This document shows positions 11,370 to 24,298 of a DNA stretch of 64,000 nucleotides, piece after piece. The notes under the pieces are model-generated. The model saw only the letters and a program-made list of their open reading frames with translations, was not told the DNA's origin and searched no databases. The DNA comes from Crotalaria pallida (Eukaryota > Streptophyta > Magnoliopsida > Fabales > Fabaceae), in NCBI GenBank assembly GCA_037953625.1, contig CM075651.1, forward strand, positions 68,806,501 through 68,870,500, read 5' to 3'. Both the position numbers and the translations under genes were made by a program. Numbering within the stretch: position 1 is the stretch's first letter; each line of letters opens with the position of its first letter.

Positions 11370-12651
11370 CCACTGCTGAATCAGCCTAATAAACACGTTT
11401 TTGGGTCATTTTTCACAGAATTTTCTCTCTCCTCTCACATGAATTCTCTTCTTCTCTCATCCCAATCTTTGTCAATTCATCAAACTAACATGGAATCTCA
11501 CCAAATTAACATCATAAATCATCTCCCCATCTCTTCCCTATCAATTTCCCTTTTTCAAATCTCTATTCCATCTCTTATTCTCAAAAACCCCAAATTGGAA
11601 CTCAAACCCTAACTCCTCCAATCCACCTTATGGAGTTGCGCAATCAACCAAGGGAGCTTAGGAAGTGATTAAGGGCAAGCATTAAGGAGTCTAGGAAGCT
11701 TGCAGTGTGGGGGGTGTTGATGCTCCCTCAAATTGTCATGATCTCCTCTTCTCTTCAAGAGGTAAGGGGGAGTACTTTGGTTTTAATTAGGGAAGGGACT
11801 TAGTGATAGTAATAAGTGCATAGGTAGATGTATTCTGTGATTGGGAATATGTGACTTGCATGTTTGAATGATGAATATGAGATTTATGACTTGTGGGTTT
11901 TATATGTTGAGTGTGAGATGGTGCTATGGACTTAGGATTTATATTAGTAATAAATTTTTATAATTATCATGAAACAAAATGAATAAGAACTTTTGATTAT
12001 ATTAAGAATAGTATGTGTTGCTTATAATTAAATAACTAGTAATGTATTGATATGGACTTAGGATTTTATGGTGAACTAAAGGTATGAATGGTATGTTGAT
12101 GATCATTATTGTTGCTATTTATATATATATATATATATATTATGACCAAATCCTAAGTTAGAGAACCCAACCAATTGGATATAAAGTAATAAAGGTTTGA
12201 CTAACGAAAGCCACATAAAAATGAATTAGAAACACGTGCATTACGAAGTAAGGTGGACCTTAGGTGTACGGGGAAAAACACACGTCTCTTTTGATTGATG
12301 AGGACAAAAGTAAATTAGGAGGATTATTATGGAGGACTTTGATCTTGCACAGGACATGGGTTTGATTCCCATGTTGCGGATTGGTCCTAGGCAAACCATA
12401 AGAATTCCATTTACATTGGTTTCTTTGGGCCAGTCGAGGGTGATTTCTGCTAAAGCCAATTCGGGCAAATCAATCCGAATTACATGAGGGACCTTCCTAA
12501 GTGGAGGTGAAGCACCCAATTATAGGTTGAGAAATACTTACTCCTGGTCGGTTTTTCCCCAGAGTGGAGGGTGGGTATGTGAGGTGGTTGTGTTATTATT
12601 GGAAATTGTTATTGTTATTGTAAATAGAGAAGTGCATTCGTTATTGTGATG

Positions 12652-12743
12652 GGTTTAATTCACTGAATCCGATGATAGTATTAAAGTATTAAAGTGAATA
12701 AAGTGTAAAAAGTGCAGTGTACATCGGATTCAGGAATTAAACC
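12652..12743. repeat. inverted repeat (hairpin) in E4
   Basis: The arms at 12652-12674 and 12722-12743 are complementary over about 22 bp with one extra base. The 47-bp spacer repeats AGTATTAAAGT-like words. Confidence 0.75.
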
Positions 12744-13504
12744 ATAGTGGGATATAGTGCATATCATACTCATATGATTGAGCATAAAAGCATTGTTATA
12801 TATATTGTTATTGGGGTAAATGAAAGGTGCATTCATAGTGTAAAGGAATAGTTAAGTGTTAAGGTATATAAATGATAGGGTTGAATTGGATATAGGAATA
12901 TGGGTATATGTGTGTGGGTATGTCTAGTTATGCGGTATTACTGTTATTTTAAGTGTTTTCCTTGATTATTTCTCAAATTACTCACCCCTTAAGTTGACCA
13001 TTTTAGGTACCATCGGAGAAAGACATTCATGGCTCACGCACCGAGAAGGTATACTCTCACTTAAGGAGAGTATATCGCTATGGTGACCTCTTTGGTCACA
13101 TTATATTTATTGCAACCATTCTAGGATATTGTGTTGTAAAATATTTTATTAATTAAAGTTGTATTTAATTCTGAGTTACCTATCTCCCTTTTTAAAGACA
13201 CTTCCATTTTTGTAAATAGGACTTTATAAAAGCATTTATTTTGATTAGAAGTGTTAAAGGTTGTGAAGGATATACAAATATCCTTTTCTTCATTATTTCA
13301 AAGCAAGTCACAACCTCTCTCAATGCAAAGTATAGTTTTATAATTTTTATTAACTGTTCTGGACTGACAGGTGAATAATTAACTTGAGAAAAGTCCATAT
13401 TTTAGAGTAAACTCCGCCAAAATTTTTCTAAAACCCCAAGTATTTTAATATTAAACCCTATAAAAAGTAATATATTTTAAAGTATAAAAATTGAGGATGT
13501 TACA

Positions 13505-14788
13505 GACATGCCGGGGATTGATCCCAATTTTATTTGTCATCGACTCAATGTTAACCCAACCGTGAAGCTGGTCGTTCAAAAAAAGAGAAGGGTAGGAATA
13601 GAGAAAGTTGCGACAATCGAGGAGAAAGTGGCCGAGCTCCTATCCGCAGGATTCGTCAAGGAAGTTAATTACTCCGAGTGGCTATCAAACACAGTTCTGG
13701 TCAGGAAATCAAACGACAAATGGCGCATGTGTGTCTACTATACTGACCTGAACAAGGCATGCCCGAAGGATCAATATCCGCTACCAGTTATCGACAAGTT
13801 GGTTGACAGCTCGTCAGGATATCAACTTCGTTCGTTTATGGATGCTTACTCGGGGTACAACCAGATCCCAATGTACCCCCCAGATCAGGAGAAAACGGTA
13901 TTCATCATCGAAAGGGCCACATATTGCTATACAGTAATGCCCTTTGGGTTGAAAAACGCTGGAGCAACATACCAGCGTATGATGATCATAAAGGAAGGAA
14001 GATCACTCACACGACCTAGCGGAAGTCCTGGCTAGGATCAGAAAGCACAACATGCGGCTCAACCCGGAAAAGTGTACTTTTGGTGTTCCGGCAGGAGCCT
14101 TCCTAGGTTTCATGCTCACTGAGAGGGGCATAGAGGCAAACCCGGAAAAGTGTCAGGCTATTTTGAAAATGCATAGCCCTTTCAGTATTAAGGAGTTCCA
14201 AAGGGTAACAGGTCGGATGATAGCCCTATCCAGATTTCTCCCTCAGGCAGCCAAAAAGGCTTTCCCATGGTACCAATTGCTGAGGAAAAACAAGGATTTT
14301 CACTGGGATGAATCATGTGAACATGCGTTTGTTGGATTAAAGGAATATCTATCCTCCCCTCCCATCCTCACTAGCCATCTGGAAGGGGAGACTTTGTTCT
14401 TATACTTATCCATTGGTGAATCTTCAATAAGCTCGACTCTCGTCAGAGGCGACTCTGGAACCGAGCAACCAGTGTACTTTGTTAGCAGGGCCTCCAGGGA
14501 CCAAAGACGAGGTACTCAAAAATTGAGAAACTTGCATTCGCTTTGGTAATAACTGCACGGAGGCTTAGACAATATTTCCAAAGCCACCCCATCACTGTCA
14601 GAACAACACAACCAATTAGGCAGGTGCTTCATCGACCAGATTTGGAAGGAAGAATGGTCTCCTGGTCTGTCGAACTATCCGAGTTCGATATAACTTTTGA
14701 ACCAAGGAAAACACTTAAATCTCAAACATTAGCTAATTTTATCTTGGAGTTCACGGATCCTCTGCATACTGCCGAATCACAATTCTAG
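13505..14788 (+). pseudogene. pol: E3 reverse transcriptase and first RNase H (broken)
   Basis: RT starts with the conserved DMPGIDPNFICHRL, reads through RMCVYYTDLNKACPKDQYPLP (usually DYTDLN; here Asp to Tyr) and reaches VMPFGLKNAGATYQRMM at about 13975-13983. The next residues belong to a point well past the catalytic YVDD box in relatives, and the frame shifts. About 20-25 codons, including YVDD, have therefore been lost. The thumb and connection resume in the frame of 14052-14549 (MRLNPEKCTFGV). A further frameshift near 14510 moves to 14543-14788, which ends at TAG where relatives usually have Trp. This RT cannot be active. Confidence 0.85.
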
Positions 14789-15235
14789 AAAGTTTATGTG
14801 GACGGCTCCAGCCACAGCAAGGGAGCATTCGCTGGTATCATTCTTGAAAATGCTGAAGGAATCAGCATTGAATATTCTTTGAAATTTGAATTTCCCATTT
14901 CCAATAATCAAGCAAAGTACAAAGCAGTCTTAGCAGGTCTGCGCATGGCTAATCAACTGGGAGCCACACAGGTCCAGATCTTCACTGACTCGCAGTTAGT
15001 TGTTTCCCAGGTGAATGGGGAATTCCAGGCCAAAGAGCCGATTCTCCAAAAATACCTTGAACAAGTCAAAACACTTTCTGGTCTCTTCTCAAGTTTCTCC
15101 ATTACTCACATCCCGAGGGCATCCAATGGCCGCGCTGACATCCTCTCTAAGCTGGTCAGTACAAAAGGCTCCGAAAATAATAAAAGTCTGGTGCAGGAGA
15201 TCGAGCGTTGTTCTCGCAGTCTCCCTGTCCACTGA
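14789..15235 (+). pseudogene. E3 archaeal-type RNase H
   Basis: This second RNase H, typical of the Tat lineage, starts KVYVDGSSHSKGAFAG. It keeps the first Asp (VDGS), the TDSQLVVSQV block and the C-terminal SNGRADILSKL block. The usual acidic residue in the NNQAEY block is Lys here (NNQAKY), so a metal-binding Glu is missing. It would degrade the RNA strand of the RNA-DNA hybrid. The frame ends at TGA (15233-15235), and integrase continues in another frame. Confidence 0.82.
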
Positions 15236-15236
15236 C

Positions 15237-16470
15237 TGGATGACTCCGATCAAAGAATATCTAAAGCACCAAATCCTACCCACGGATCAACTGGATGCCA
15301 AAAAACTGATGAGACAAGCAGCTCATTACTCCATCCTTGATGATACCTTGTATAGAAGAGGGGTGGATTCTCCTATGTTGAAATGCCTTAGTCCAGCCGA
15401 GGCAGAGTTGGTCCTGGCCGAGGTACATGAGGGGGTTTCAAGCCACCACGTGGGGGGAAAGGCATTGGCCCGCAAGATTCTCCGGGTAGGCTACTATTGG
15501 CCGACCCTCCAAGTCGACGCCTCTGATCACTTCAAAAAGTGCAAATCATGTCAATTCCATGGAAAAGTGTACCAGCGTCCACCAGCAGAGCTCCATTCAA
15601 TGATTTCCCTATGGCCCTTTTTCCAATGGGGCATGGATATCATCGGAAAATTTAAAACTGCCCCGGGTCAACTCAAGTTTGTGGTAGTCGCAGTGGACTA
15701 TTTCACCAAGTGGGTCGAGGCCGAGGCTTTAGCAACAATTTCCTCGGCAAGGATCCAAAAATTCTTTCTAAGACAGATCATCGCTCGCTTTGGCGTGCCC
15801 CACTCTCTGGTAACCGACAACAGCACTCAATTCACCGCTCGGGTTTTTCAAGATTTGGTAAATCACTTTCACATAGCCCACCACTTCTCGTCTGTTGAGC
15901 ACCCACAGACCAACGGGCAGGAAAAAGCAGCAAACAAGGTTATCGTTAATGGCATGAAAAGAAAACTCCTTGAAGCAGAAGGGTCGTGGTGGATATTCTT
16001 CCTGATGTTTTATGGTCGACCCGTACGACCGTGCACACCTCCACAAGAGAAACCCCATACCGACTCACGTATGTTTGTGAGGCAGTTATTCCTATTAAGA
16101 CTCAGATTCCAACATTCTGAGTGGCAGAGCGCTCGGTTGAGGTAAATAATGAGCTGCTAAGAGAAGAGTTAACTTTTAGCGAAGAAATTCGAGAAATTGA
16201 AGCAGCCAAAGAGAAGGGGGCTAAGGAAAGACAGACCCGATGATACAACAAGTTGGTGGTTCCTAAGGATTTCGCAATCGGGGATCTGGTTCTCCGACGA
16301 GCAGATGTCAGACTGAAGAATGCGAAAGAAGGGAAGTTTGCCAGAAATTGGGAGGGTCATTACAAGGTCATCTCAAAGACAGGCTCGGGAGCATACAGAT
16401 TGGAAACATTGGCAAGACAGGAACTCAATAATAGTTAGAATGCAACGAAGCTGAAACCCTACTGTAGCTA
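15237..16470 (+). pseudogene. E3 integrase (broken)
   Basis: The zinc-binding HHCC domain is at about 15428-15552 (HEGVSSHHVGG, then KKCKSC). The DDE core has its first Asp in GMDIIGKF and its second in VTDNSTQF. Counting 35 residues on from the second Asp gives Lys (GQEKAANK) where Glu is required, so strand transfer should be dead. A stop interrupts the frame at 16143-16145. The C-terminal domain continues in the frame of about 16253-16438 with DLVLRRADVR and WEGHYKV. About 75 bp of AT-rich 3' sequence follow before E5. Confidence 0.83.
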
Positions 16471-16545
16471 AAAGCCCAAGTTCCACAACCACTCTCACAA
16501 ATCTTCTCCACCCGTTACCTTAAACTAGCTATTTTACTTTTTAAG

Positions 16546-17268
16546 TGTAACATTCTAAGTTTTATTTTAAGAGGAATTATTATTAAAAACCCAAAAATAA
16601 TTGTATTAATGACTTAAAGAATTTTGGGAGATAGGTGAGTAGTAATTATAAGTCCTAGGGGTTGTGTAGAATACATTTGTAGCATTGGGCAAGATTAACT
16701 AAGCGGAATCGGGAGTTAAATCGGCGTTTTAGATGTTAGAAATCGACCGAAAAGAGAAAATTAGGAATTTATTATAGGATTCTAAGAAAATAAATTCCAC
16801 CGTTGGATATGAAGTTTAAGGGATTAAGAAGCTTGTCTAAGAATTTGGACCCGATCCGACGGTTGACAAAAACGTTACGGCGAATCGAAAGTTGGAAATT
16901 CTGACCCACGCCCAGGCGCACCAGCCTGCGCCCAGGTGCGCACCACTGTTCATTGGTGCTGAGCCAGACAGTTTTATGCCCAGGCGCGTCTTCCCGTGCG
17001 CCCAGGCGCCCCCCTGATGCACCAACTCGCGTTTTGGCGAGCCATTTCTCCCCCCAGCCAACATCTGGTGCGGCGCCATACACCAGCTCGTGTGCTGGTG
17101 CTGTCCTCGCGTTCAGGCGCGACAATCATGCGCCCAGGCGCGCGCGCGCCACCAGACTAGATCTGGTGCGTTGGATTCAGCTTGGGGCCAAAGTTTTGTT
17201 TCCTGGCCACACGATTTTGGTGGCTCCCAAGGCAAAAAATATGAAGTGAAGAGCCTTACACTCCCTCA
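16546..17268 (+). mobile_element. E5: 5' fragment of an LTR related to E4
   Basis: It begins TGTAACATTC after TTAAG. Its first 350 bp share spaced blocks with E4, including TTGGATATGAAG and GACGGTTGAC. It then carries a GC-rich array in place of the E4 palindromes. It stops at 17268 where E6 begins, so the rest of the LTR and any interior are gone from this side. No TSD can be checked. Confidence 0.7.
16908..17150 (+). repeat. array of GCGCCCAGGCGC-like motifs in E5
   Basis: About six copies or variants of GCGCCCAGGCGC occur (near 16908, 16928, 16978, 16997, 17110 and 17129). They are mixed with CTGGTGC/CACCAG words and one GGTGCGCACC palindrome near 16935. The array starts about 360 bp into the LTR, the same place as the E4 array, and is strongly GC-rich against an AT-rich background. 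Confidence 0.82.
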
Positions 17269-20200
17269 TGTAACACCCCGATTTGGCAACTTGAAACCAC
17301 TCTTCCTCTTTATACAAAATGAGGTAAAATATGGGCCAAATTTTTTTTTTTTAAAAACATAGTTGAGCAGCATGATTGTGAGAACTGTTACATTTTCAAA
17401 ACTCTTTAATTAAAGGTGCAGTCCTCACATATCATACTAAGCTTCAAGTTCCAAACCGAAGTGTCACGTGACACCACACTTTGCAACTTGAATCTCCTCA
17501 ATTCATTTCTTAGCTATTCACTTCTGAAATCAGAGTCAGTGGTGCCCAAAATATCAACCATTAGAAATTGACCGGGGTATTACATCAGGATACCGTAATG
17601 GTTTAGCAGAGCAAATACAAGGAAATATAATACTTCAAGAAAAGAAAAGAAACTACCAACGCGTCTCCTAAGCTGATGGTGAAGAAACCGCGGGAGGTGC
17701 CTCACTCGGGTCGACCTCAATCTCCTCAGCGTCCGGATACTACTCTTCCATGTACTCCTCGGGATCCTCCTCGGGTTCGCTTTCTTCCATGGCATCAAAC
17801 GCGTCGTCAGACAATTCATTCATGACTGCATCCAATTCCTCTAACTCTTCCGCTTCAGGGTCAATGCGTGCAGGCAACGGCATTGGGTAGCCACCATGGT
17901 AGTCTCTAGGTCCACCCATCTGTAAATCGGACAGCACGAAACGACACCTACGGGAATCGGGTTCGGTTCCTCTAAGAGTATGGTCAGGGTCGAAGATACG
18001 AACTTCGGATGCTCCACGCCATTCCCAACCACAGCGATTCACTTCCCATCGACCTTCGTCGCGAATCTCGAATGTGAACTTAACAGGATCCATGGGCTAT
18101 GGGTTGACATCATAGGAACGGACACATATACAGAACAGAAGGATTTGAGAGAGTAAGTATTCCCAGACATGTTATGCCAACAGTGTGGAATTACAGTAGG
18201 TAGAATATTAAGAATAAACAAAAACCTACCAGAAAACAACATATAAAACAAACATGCTCACATAGATAAATACTTACCTCATTCCATTATCTTTCTCTAC
18301 TTATACCTTATGCGCATTCCGATCACATCTCATAAGTTTCTTCCGCTGCGCACTCTGATTCTGCCACCATAAGCTCATATACTTCCGTACTTCAACACAT
18401 AGATTATTCACCACCATACCTTATTCATATATATAAATATTCTCTTCTTTCTTTTCTTATTTAAATTTTATGAATTCGAAACCATCAATGATGCAAGGGA
18501 TTTAAAATCATCATTGAGGAAAACGCTTTCAAGTTAGCACACTCGTCTACATCTCCTCGGTACACCACCCAACCTAGTCGGAAGCAAACAGGAGTACAGG
18601 ACCTTTACCGTGCGGGCACGACAGTTGTCAACACAAATGGTCCCAGACCAGGAGGACTCTGCCTCAATAATATCAATTCAATAATCAGGCTCACTGCTTC
18701 GCAGTGGCAAACAAAATGCCCCACTCCAGTCCCTCTCACTGTTCTCGATTTGCAATCTAGGGGGCGACAGTACTAGTTCTAGCTTGCAAAGCAGGACGTG
18801 CCACGGTATTAGACCCAGTCCCCACCACGTTAGTGCGCCACTTGTGGAATTGTCCCGCCTAGAACAGTACTCTAGACTTCTTGACGTATCACCGTCATTG
18901 TCCTCCCCTAATGCAATCTCGTCCTAAGTATCCGCAAATACTTATCGTTCCTTCCTCTCCACTACTTCGGGTTAACTCTCATATCTCACCGCGTTAATAC
19001 ATGTCTTTTAAAAAGTCTTTTATTAGTTAAGGCTTATCCTATAGGTCGGTTCGTCCTTCGTGCATCCCTTCAACGAAACCCGACCGCTAATATTCTCATA
19101 ACAATTCTTATCTCAACATAGCACAGAGCTGGCCTTTCCATGACACATCAATTTCCTCAACTCATCATCCAACACAACAACCTCTTTTCAAATAATGTTT
19201 CATAAACATTTCACCACCTCTTTTCAAAACTACGGGTTCACAATCTCATTTCCAAACCATTTCAAAATAATCCTTCACAAATTCCTTTCAAAACAACATC
19301 TCATTGACTCTTTTCAAAAATGAGGTTTCCACAAAACTCTGTTCAGAAGTAAGATTTCTACAAAATAGTACAAACTTTTTCAAAATGTAAGTTCTCCAAA
19401 ATCCTTTTCAAATAACATTTCTCAAATGAAGTTTTATCAAAATACTTTCGAAAATGACATTTTTGTAAACTCTTGCCAAAAATATCTTTTTAGAAAAACC
19501 TTTCCAAAAACATTATTACTGCTGAGCGTTAGTGGAGGAGCAAGCTCAACTCGACACCAATCCCAGACTAAAACCAAAGAACAAAGGAGTTAAACTCCAC
19601 AACATCACCCTTATACCCCCTCATAGCTAGACCTCAGAAAGCAATCATTCCACATTGACACCCCAAGCTTTGGCTCAACATTCAGCTCTCATCACATAGT
19701 CTTTCATTCTTTACTCATTTACCATCTCTTACCACTTATATGCGTCTTTTATTCGTTATTACTATCGTTCACAACATTCTCATGTTTCACAACCGATCCA
19801 CTCTCATCATACATAATTAACTTTATGAGTAAGCAACTAAACAATATATTAAAATGCAGACACAATTAAATAAATCATTACCGAATAGAACAATTCAAAT
19901 AATTCACGTAAAATCAATCACTAAACAAAACAATACGGTTAATAAACCAATCTCAACCGTTCGGGTGGATAGCTAAATCAATCAGACAAGCGCTATCACG
20001 TACACCACTACGCTAAATGAGATTGGAGTCCAATCTTTGAGATGATTGGACCTCTTAATATTTACCTAAATACCATGGTTGTTTAGGGGAAACTTCTCTC
20101 TCACCTCAATCGACGATTACACTCTTAGTACGCTCCTTGCCTTTTCCACGGTGACGCTTGTAACCGCTCCCCGATTGTTACTGGAACTCAAATAGTTCTT

Positions 20201-23200
20201 TCCTTATTAAAAACCGGTCTAATAAATTCATTTCGAAAACAAGACATCATCACAAACTTCTTATTTGAAAACCACTTTGCATCAATAATTCTTTGGTTCC
20301 TTAAAAGGCCACATTTATCTTAAGGTTTCTTTTACTAAAACCGTTCTTATAAAGATCATTTCGAAAACAAATTATGATTATAAAAACTCTTTCTTTGGAA
20401 ATCAATTTGGTTTTATACAGGTAAAACGTTTGTTAAATTAAAACCATGAAAACAAAATCAAATCATTTTATTCCCTCACTTTTTTTAAAACCGAATCAAA
20501 TAAAAACAAAATATCGCAAAGATTAAATCAAAACCTTTTTCAAGAATATTGAGTACTCAAATTATTTTCAAACACACACATAATATCATGAATCATTCAA
20601 AAATTCATGCACATAAGACAAAATAACACTCATGCATTTAATTCCTATGCATGACCGAATCCTACTCCCTATAAAACAAGGTTTATATTTCAATTACAAA
20701 TGATCACTAACATATGCATTTAGGGAAAACAACACACATTATCATATTCAAAAACAAACATGCACCAATCAATTTAATTTACTCAAAGATCAACTCAAAC
20801 CATATAACATAAAAATACTTTTGAAAGAATTTTGTACAAGGACCGAATAGGTCATATGAAAGAAACAACATTTATCAAATTCATACAAAATTAATTCAAA
20901 CAATTAACACATAAGAAAATGAAAATAGCTTAAATAGAATTTATTCCTAAACCGAATGGAACATAAGATTACTTTTTAAGTTTTCAATAAAAATTTAGGT
21001 CCCATAGGTTTAGAAATCCTTAATCCTAATCATAAAACACATATGCAAAATAAAATGGACTATCCTAGACACCAACAAGCATGAAACCGTGAGCTTCTCA
21101 CAACATTTTCATTGATTAAAAGTTTAATTCCTTAACATAATAAAATCAAGAATCATGTCAAAAACATCTAAGGAAATTCATGCATGTACTCATAATTTTT
21201 GATCACATAAATCTCATCATGCATGTACTTAAAACTTCTAGATGAGACAAATTTCATCATGCATGTAAGGGAAATAAGGATCTAGCATGATTTCCTAGAC
21301 TAGACCGAATGACTACATGCATAAAAGGAAATCTTACAAATTTATTTTTACATGTCTTAATCAAATCAAGATCACTCATGCAACACTTTTAGGACAACAT
21401 CTTTATTTTTATTAAAGCATTAGCCGAATCATCGTCATCATTATTATACATATAAATTTTCACCAAAATTATTATGAAAACTTTTCATGCTTATTTTTCC
21501 TAGGGAACCGTAACATGCACTAAAGAAAATCAAGGTTTGCACACAAAACTCAAATTTCACATTTTCTCAAGAATAGCATTTAGATCAAGACATGCAAGGC
21601 AAGATTAAGACAAAACGCAAGCCCAAACACAAATCCTAGGCAAAATCGTGAAGGACATGTAAGAATTTAAAACATCCAAGTACAAATATTTAAGATCAAA
21701 TCACAAAGATAACATGCAAGGCACTCAAGCTTCAAGATCATGAAAAATTAAACACATGCATCACCAAATCAACACAAAACTTAACTTGATACAAAATCTA
21801 CTCAAAACCGTGAAGAACTCAATTGAAAATTGAAACATCTAAGCACACTTATTCGAGATGAAATCAAACAAATGGCATGCAAGATATCAAAACTTTAAGA
21901 TCATAAGAAAATAAAGGCATGCATCAAAATTATTACATCAAATAAATGTCCATATTAAAGTCCTTTTACAAATCAAATTACTAAGCTATATTCTCTTAAA
22001 GAACTACCTTAGATCAAGGTTCTAACTAAACTTCAAGTCCTCTTCTCCTCCTCCTAGGGTTGTGCGTCGGTCTCCTTCTCTCTAAGGTTGATGGTGGCTT
22101 TCCTTCTTTGATTCTCGAATGAAATGTGTTTGAGAAAGAAATTGAAGAAGGTTTGGTTGAAGATTTTGGGTTCACACTCTCCTTTTCTCTCCTCACTCTC
22201 ACGGCTTCTCTCTTTTCTCTCTCTAGTCTCAAGAGTTGATGTTCTCTTGGGAACTAAGTGTTTGGGTTGATGAAGGGAATGAAATGAACTTAGCCAACAC
22301 ACACTCCTCCTTACGGCTTAAAGAGCAAGAGGGAAGGCTTGGAATTTTCCCATTAGGTCCTCGGTTCAAGGGGTGGGTTTTAAGGGCAACTTGGGCAATC
22401 CTAAAGTTTGCATGGCAATGGTCATGTCAAGGTGAGGCAAGGGTGGAAGAAAGTCTTCCATAGCTATCATGAGTCACCACCCTACTCCCTCCTAATCCTT
22501 ATACTCTTGCCACTTAAGAGAACACTCTCTCCTTCCAGTTCTTATTTTCTTTTCTATTTCCTTAATGGGTAAGAAAATTGCTCCTATTTGGTTCCTCTTC
22601 TCTATACTTCGGCCGAAACACACTCACACACATACACATACATTTTCATTTCAAGTTACCATCACATAGCATAAAATCATGAGACCAAGCATACACTTAA
22701 CTCATAGTATAAGATCATGAAATAATGCATACAATCCAACACATATTAGACATACCCATATATTTCAACACACCATAATTCATACTTCAATGCCTACGGC
22801 TCATACACATATACATCATACATTCATTCATATATTTAAATTAGTTAATTAAATTTTATGTATAACTCATCACATAAGTACACATTCACAAATTTAAGAA
22901 TATAATTTCTAAGGAAATCAATCAAACCGTATTACTTAACTACCAAACAAATTTTACAAAATCTTATAAAATTTTCATTTTCACATACACTAGAATCCTT
23001 TAAAGGAATAATTTTAATTAAAACCTCAAATCATTTTGGCAAAAGGAAGGAAAGATTCGTTTTCCACATGACAAAATTGAAATCAAATTTTTCTTGAAAA
23101 CAATCCAGTAAAAATCATTTTCTAAAACATTAATCTGAAAATCTTTCTTAAATTCTGAAAATCATTTGAGAAAATTCATTTGTCAACCAACAAAATCATA

Positions 23201-23314
23201 GTTTTCACTGAATCAATTTCAAATAAAATCATTTTCCCAAAACACTTATCTGAAAACCTTTCTTAAATCAGACTTTATTGAATTATTTGAGTCCAGAAAA
23301 TGCGGGTTGTTACA
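17269..23314 (-). repeat. E6 3' LTR (6,046 bp)
   Basis: On the + strand it runs from TGTAACACCCC to GGGTTGTTACA. It holds the 141-codon LTR ORF, a very AT-rich central part with CATGCA-type words (about 20500-21950), and a pyrimidine-rich leader-like stretch (22030-22230, + strand). A minus-strand GTAGTT at 22007 could be a 5' splice site. The inverted sequence is homologous to the E1 LTR. Confidence 0.9.
17668..18093 (-). pseudogene. LTR-encoded ORF of E6, copy in 3' LTR
   Basis: On the LTR sense strand a frame of 141 codons starts at 18093 (MDPVKFTFEIRDEGR) and ends at 17668, broken by one TAG after residue 117 (17740-17742). The N-terminal half is rich in aromatic and basic residues (WEVNR, GWEWRG, CRFVL, YHGGYP). 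The C-terminal half is strongly acidic (PEAEELEEL, EPEEDPEEYMEE). A minus-strand CATAG ends three bases before the ATG and could be a 3' splice site. The ORF in the E8 LTR shares its order of blocks. I do not recognise the family or a function. Confidence 0.5.
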
Positions 23315-24298
23315 TTCTCCCCAACTTGTAGATTTCTCGTCCTCGAGAAATGATGAGCGAAACTGTCTTGTTCATGAGTGCGTAGCTCCTCGTAGCAGTT
23401 CTTTTCCTCATTCTCGGATGAGCTTACCGTCGTGACGAAACGCTTATATGCTGTCTTTGGAAGGGTTCTAGTTCGTTCTTATCAAAACAATCTCGGGGTT
23501 ATTCCATTGTCAAATACAATCGGGTAAAATCAATAAGGCTTGGCTACATGAGCTAAATCCTCAAGGGTATTTAATGTTGCTGAATCAAGTAGCAACTTGG
23601 AAAGATGGAATGTAATGCTTATGCCAATCCGAACAGGACACGATTGCCATGATCACTCCTTCGCCTACTCTTTCCTAGAAATTCTTCAACCTATTTGGGT
23701 TACTCTAAGACCTCGGATCCTACTCACTCCCCAACTTTGATGACCCTTATTACCGTATGCTTCGATCACGGGTACGACTCAAGCTTTATTACTTCTTAAT
23801 CCTTAGCACAACCCGGAATTTCACTGGACACTCCCTTTATAAACACCTCACACTCCATTCCTAATTCAGGGATAACTATCTGACGGGCATAAGTCATTAC
23901 CAAAGTTTTAAGAATCAGTTGGTTTGGTCACAAGGAAAGTTCACGAATTGAACTTCACGAAGTGGGTTTGAATCAAAAGGGTACAAAATTAATTTAGAAA
24001 TTCGTCTGGTTAACAAACAACATGAAAGGGTTTCAAAGACTTTAGACGGGCAAAAGTTCAAAGGTTAATTTGGTCAAGAGAGATCAACAACAAAGATTCT
24101 AACAAAGAAGGATAATTCCAAGGAAAGATGGGCTACGGTTCTAGGTTGCTGACAATTCTTGGTGCTTCCAAGCGATCATTCGCACACTCCTAACGCTTAT
24201 GTTTCTAGTCGCTCTAAACTAACGCACGAGACACACTATGAAGTATATATTCCATGTATTCACTACTCAAGGCTAAACCATAGCTCTGATACCACTTC
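23315..24298 (-). other. E6 internal region
   Basis: 984 bp without a coding frame. The minus-strand polypurine tract and stem-loop lie at the left edge (23315-23351). The primer site (GCTCTGATACCA on the + strand) is at 24283-24294. Between them I see only short repeats and stops. Confidence 0.8.
23332..23351 (-). other. stem-loop upstream of E6 polypurine tract
   Basis: This perfect 8-bp stem with a 4-base loop is identical to the E1 and E9 versions and is followed on the minus strand by AAGTTGGGGAGAA. Confidence 0.6.

Larger units (their letters stand above)
10855..13504 (+). mobile_element. E4: solo LTR, 2,650 bp
   Basis: It starts TGTAACATCCCC, ends GGATGTTACA and is flanked by the TSD GACAT (10850-10854 and 13505-13509). 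I find no primer site, polypurine tract or second LTR copy, so I read it as a solo LTR left by LTR-LTR recombination. The first 350 bp resemble E5 (both keep TTGGAT.TGAAG and GACGGTT-type blocks), but the short-repeat arrays that follow differ. It also holds an (AT)10 run (12121-12140) and a possible intron signal pair (GTAAGG at 11762 and TTTTAG ending at 13006). Confidence 0.88.
8203..16545 (+). mobile_element. E3: decayed Tat-lineage Ty3/gypsy element
   Basis: The domain order is Gag, protease, RT, RNase H, archaeal-type RNase H and integrase, with a TGGCGCCG primer site. This order with a second RNase H is the hallmark of the Tat lineage. The 5' LTR is interrupted by E1, leaving only its last 70 bp or so. 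A solo LTR (E4) splits protease from RT, and the 3' end is lost at E5. Frameshifts, stops and a deletion of the RT catalytic box show it is long dead. It is the oldest layer on the left of the window. Confidence 0.88.

Noticed and set aside
22026..22302. Arg/Glu-rich minus-strand frames in the E6 LTR (also 45367-45643)
   Set aside because: They arise from the purine-rich leader (CT-rich on the + strand). The two frames overlap each other, and the amino acid content is explained by low complexity.
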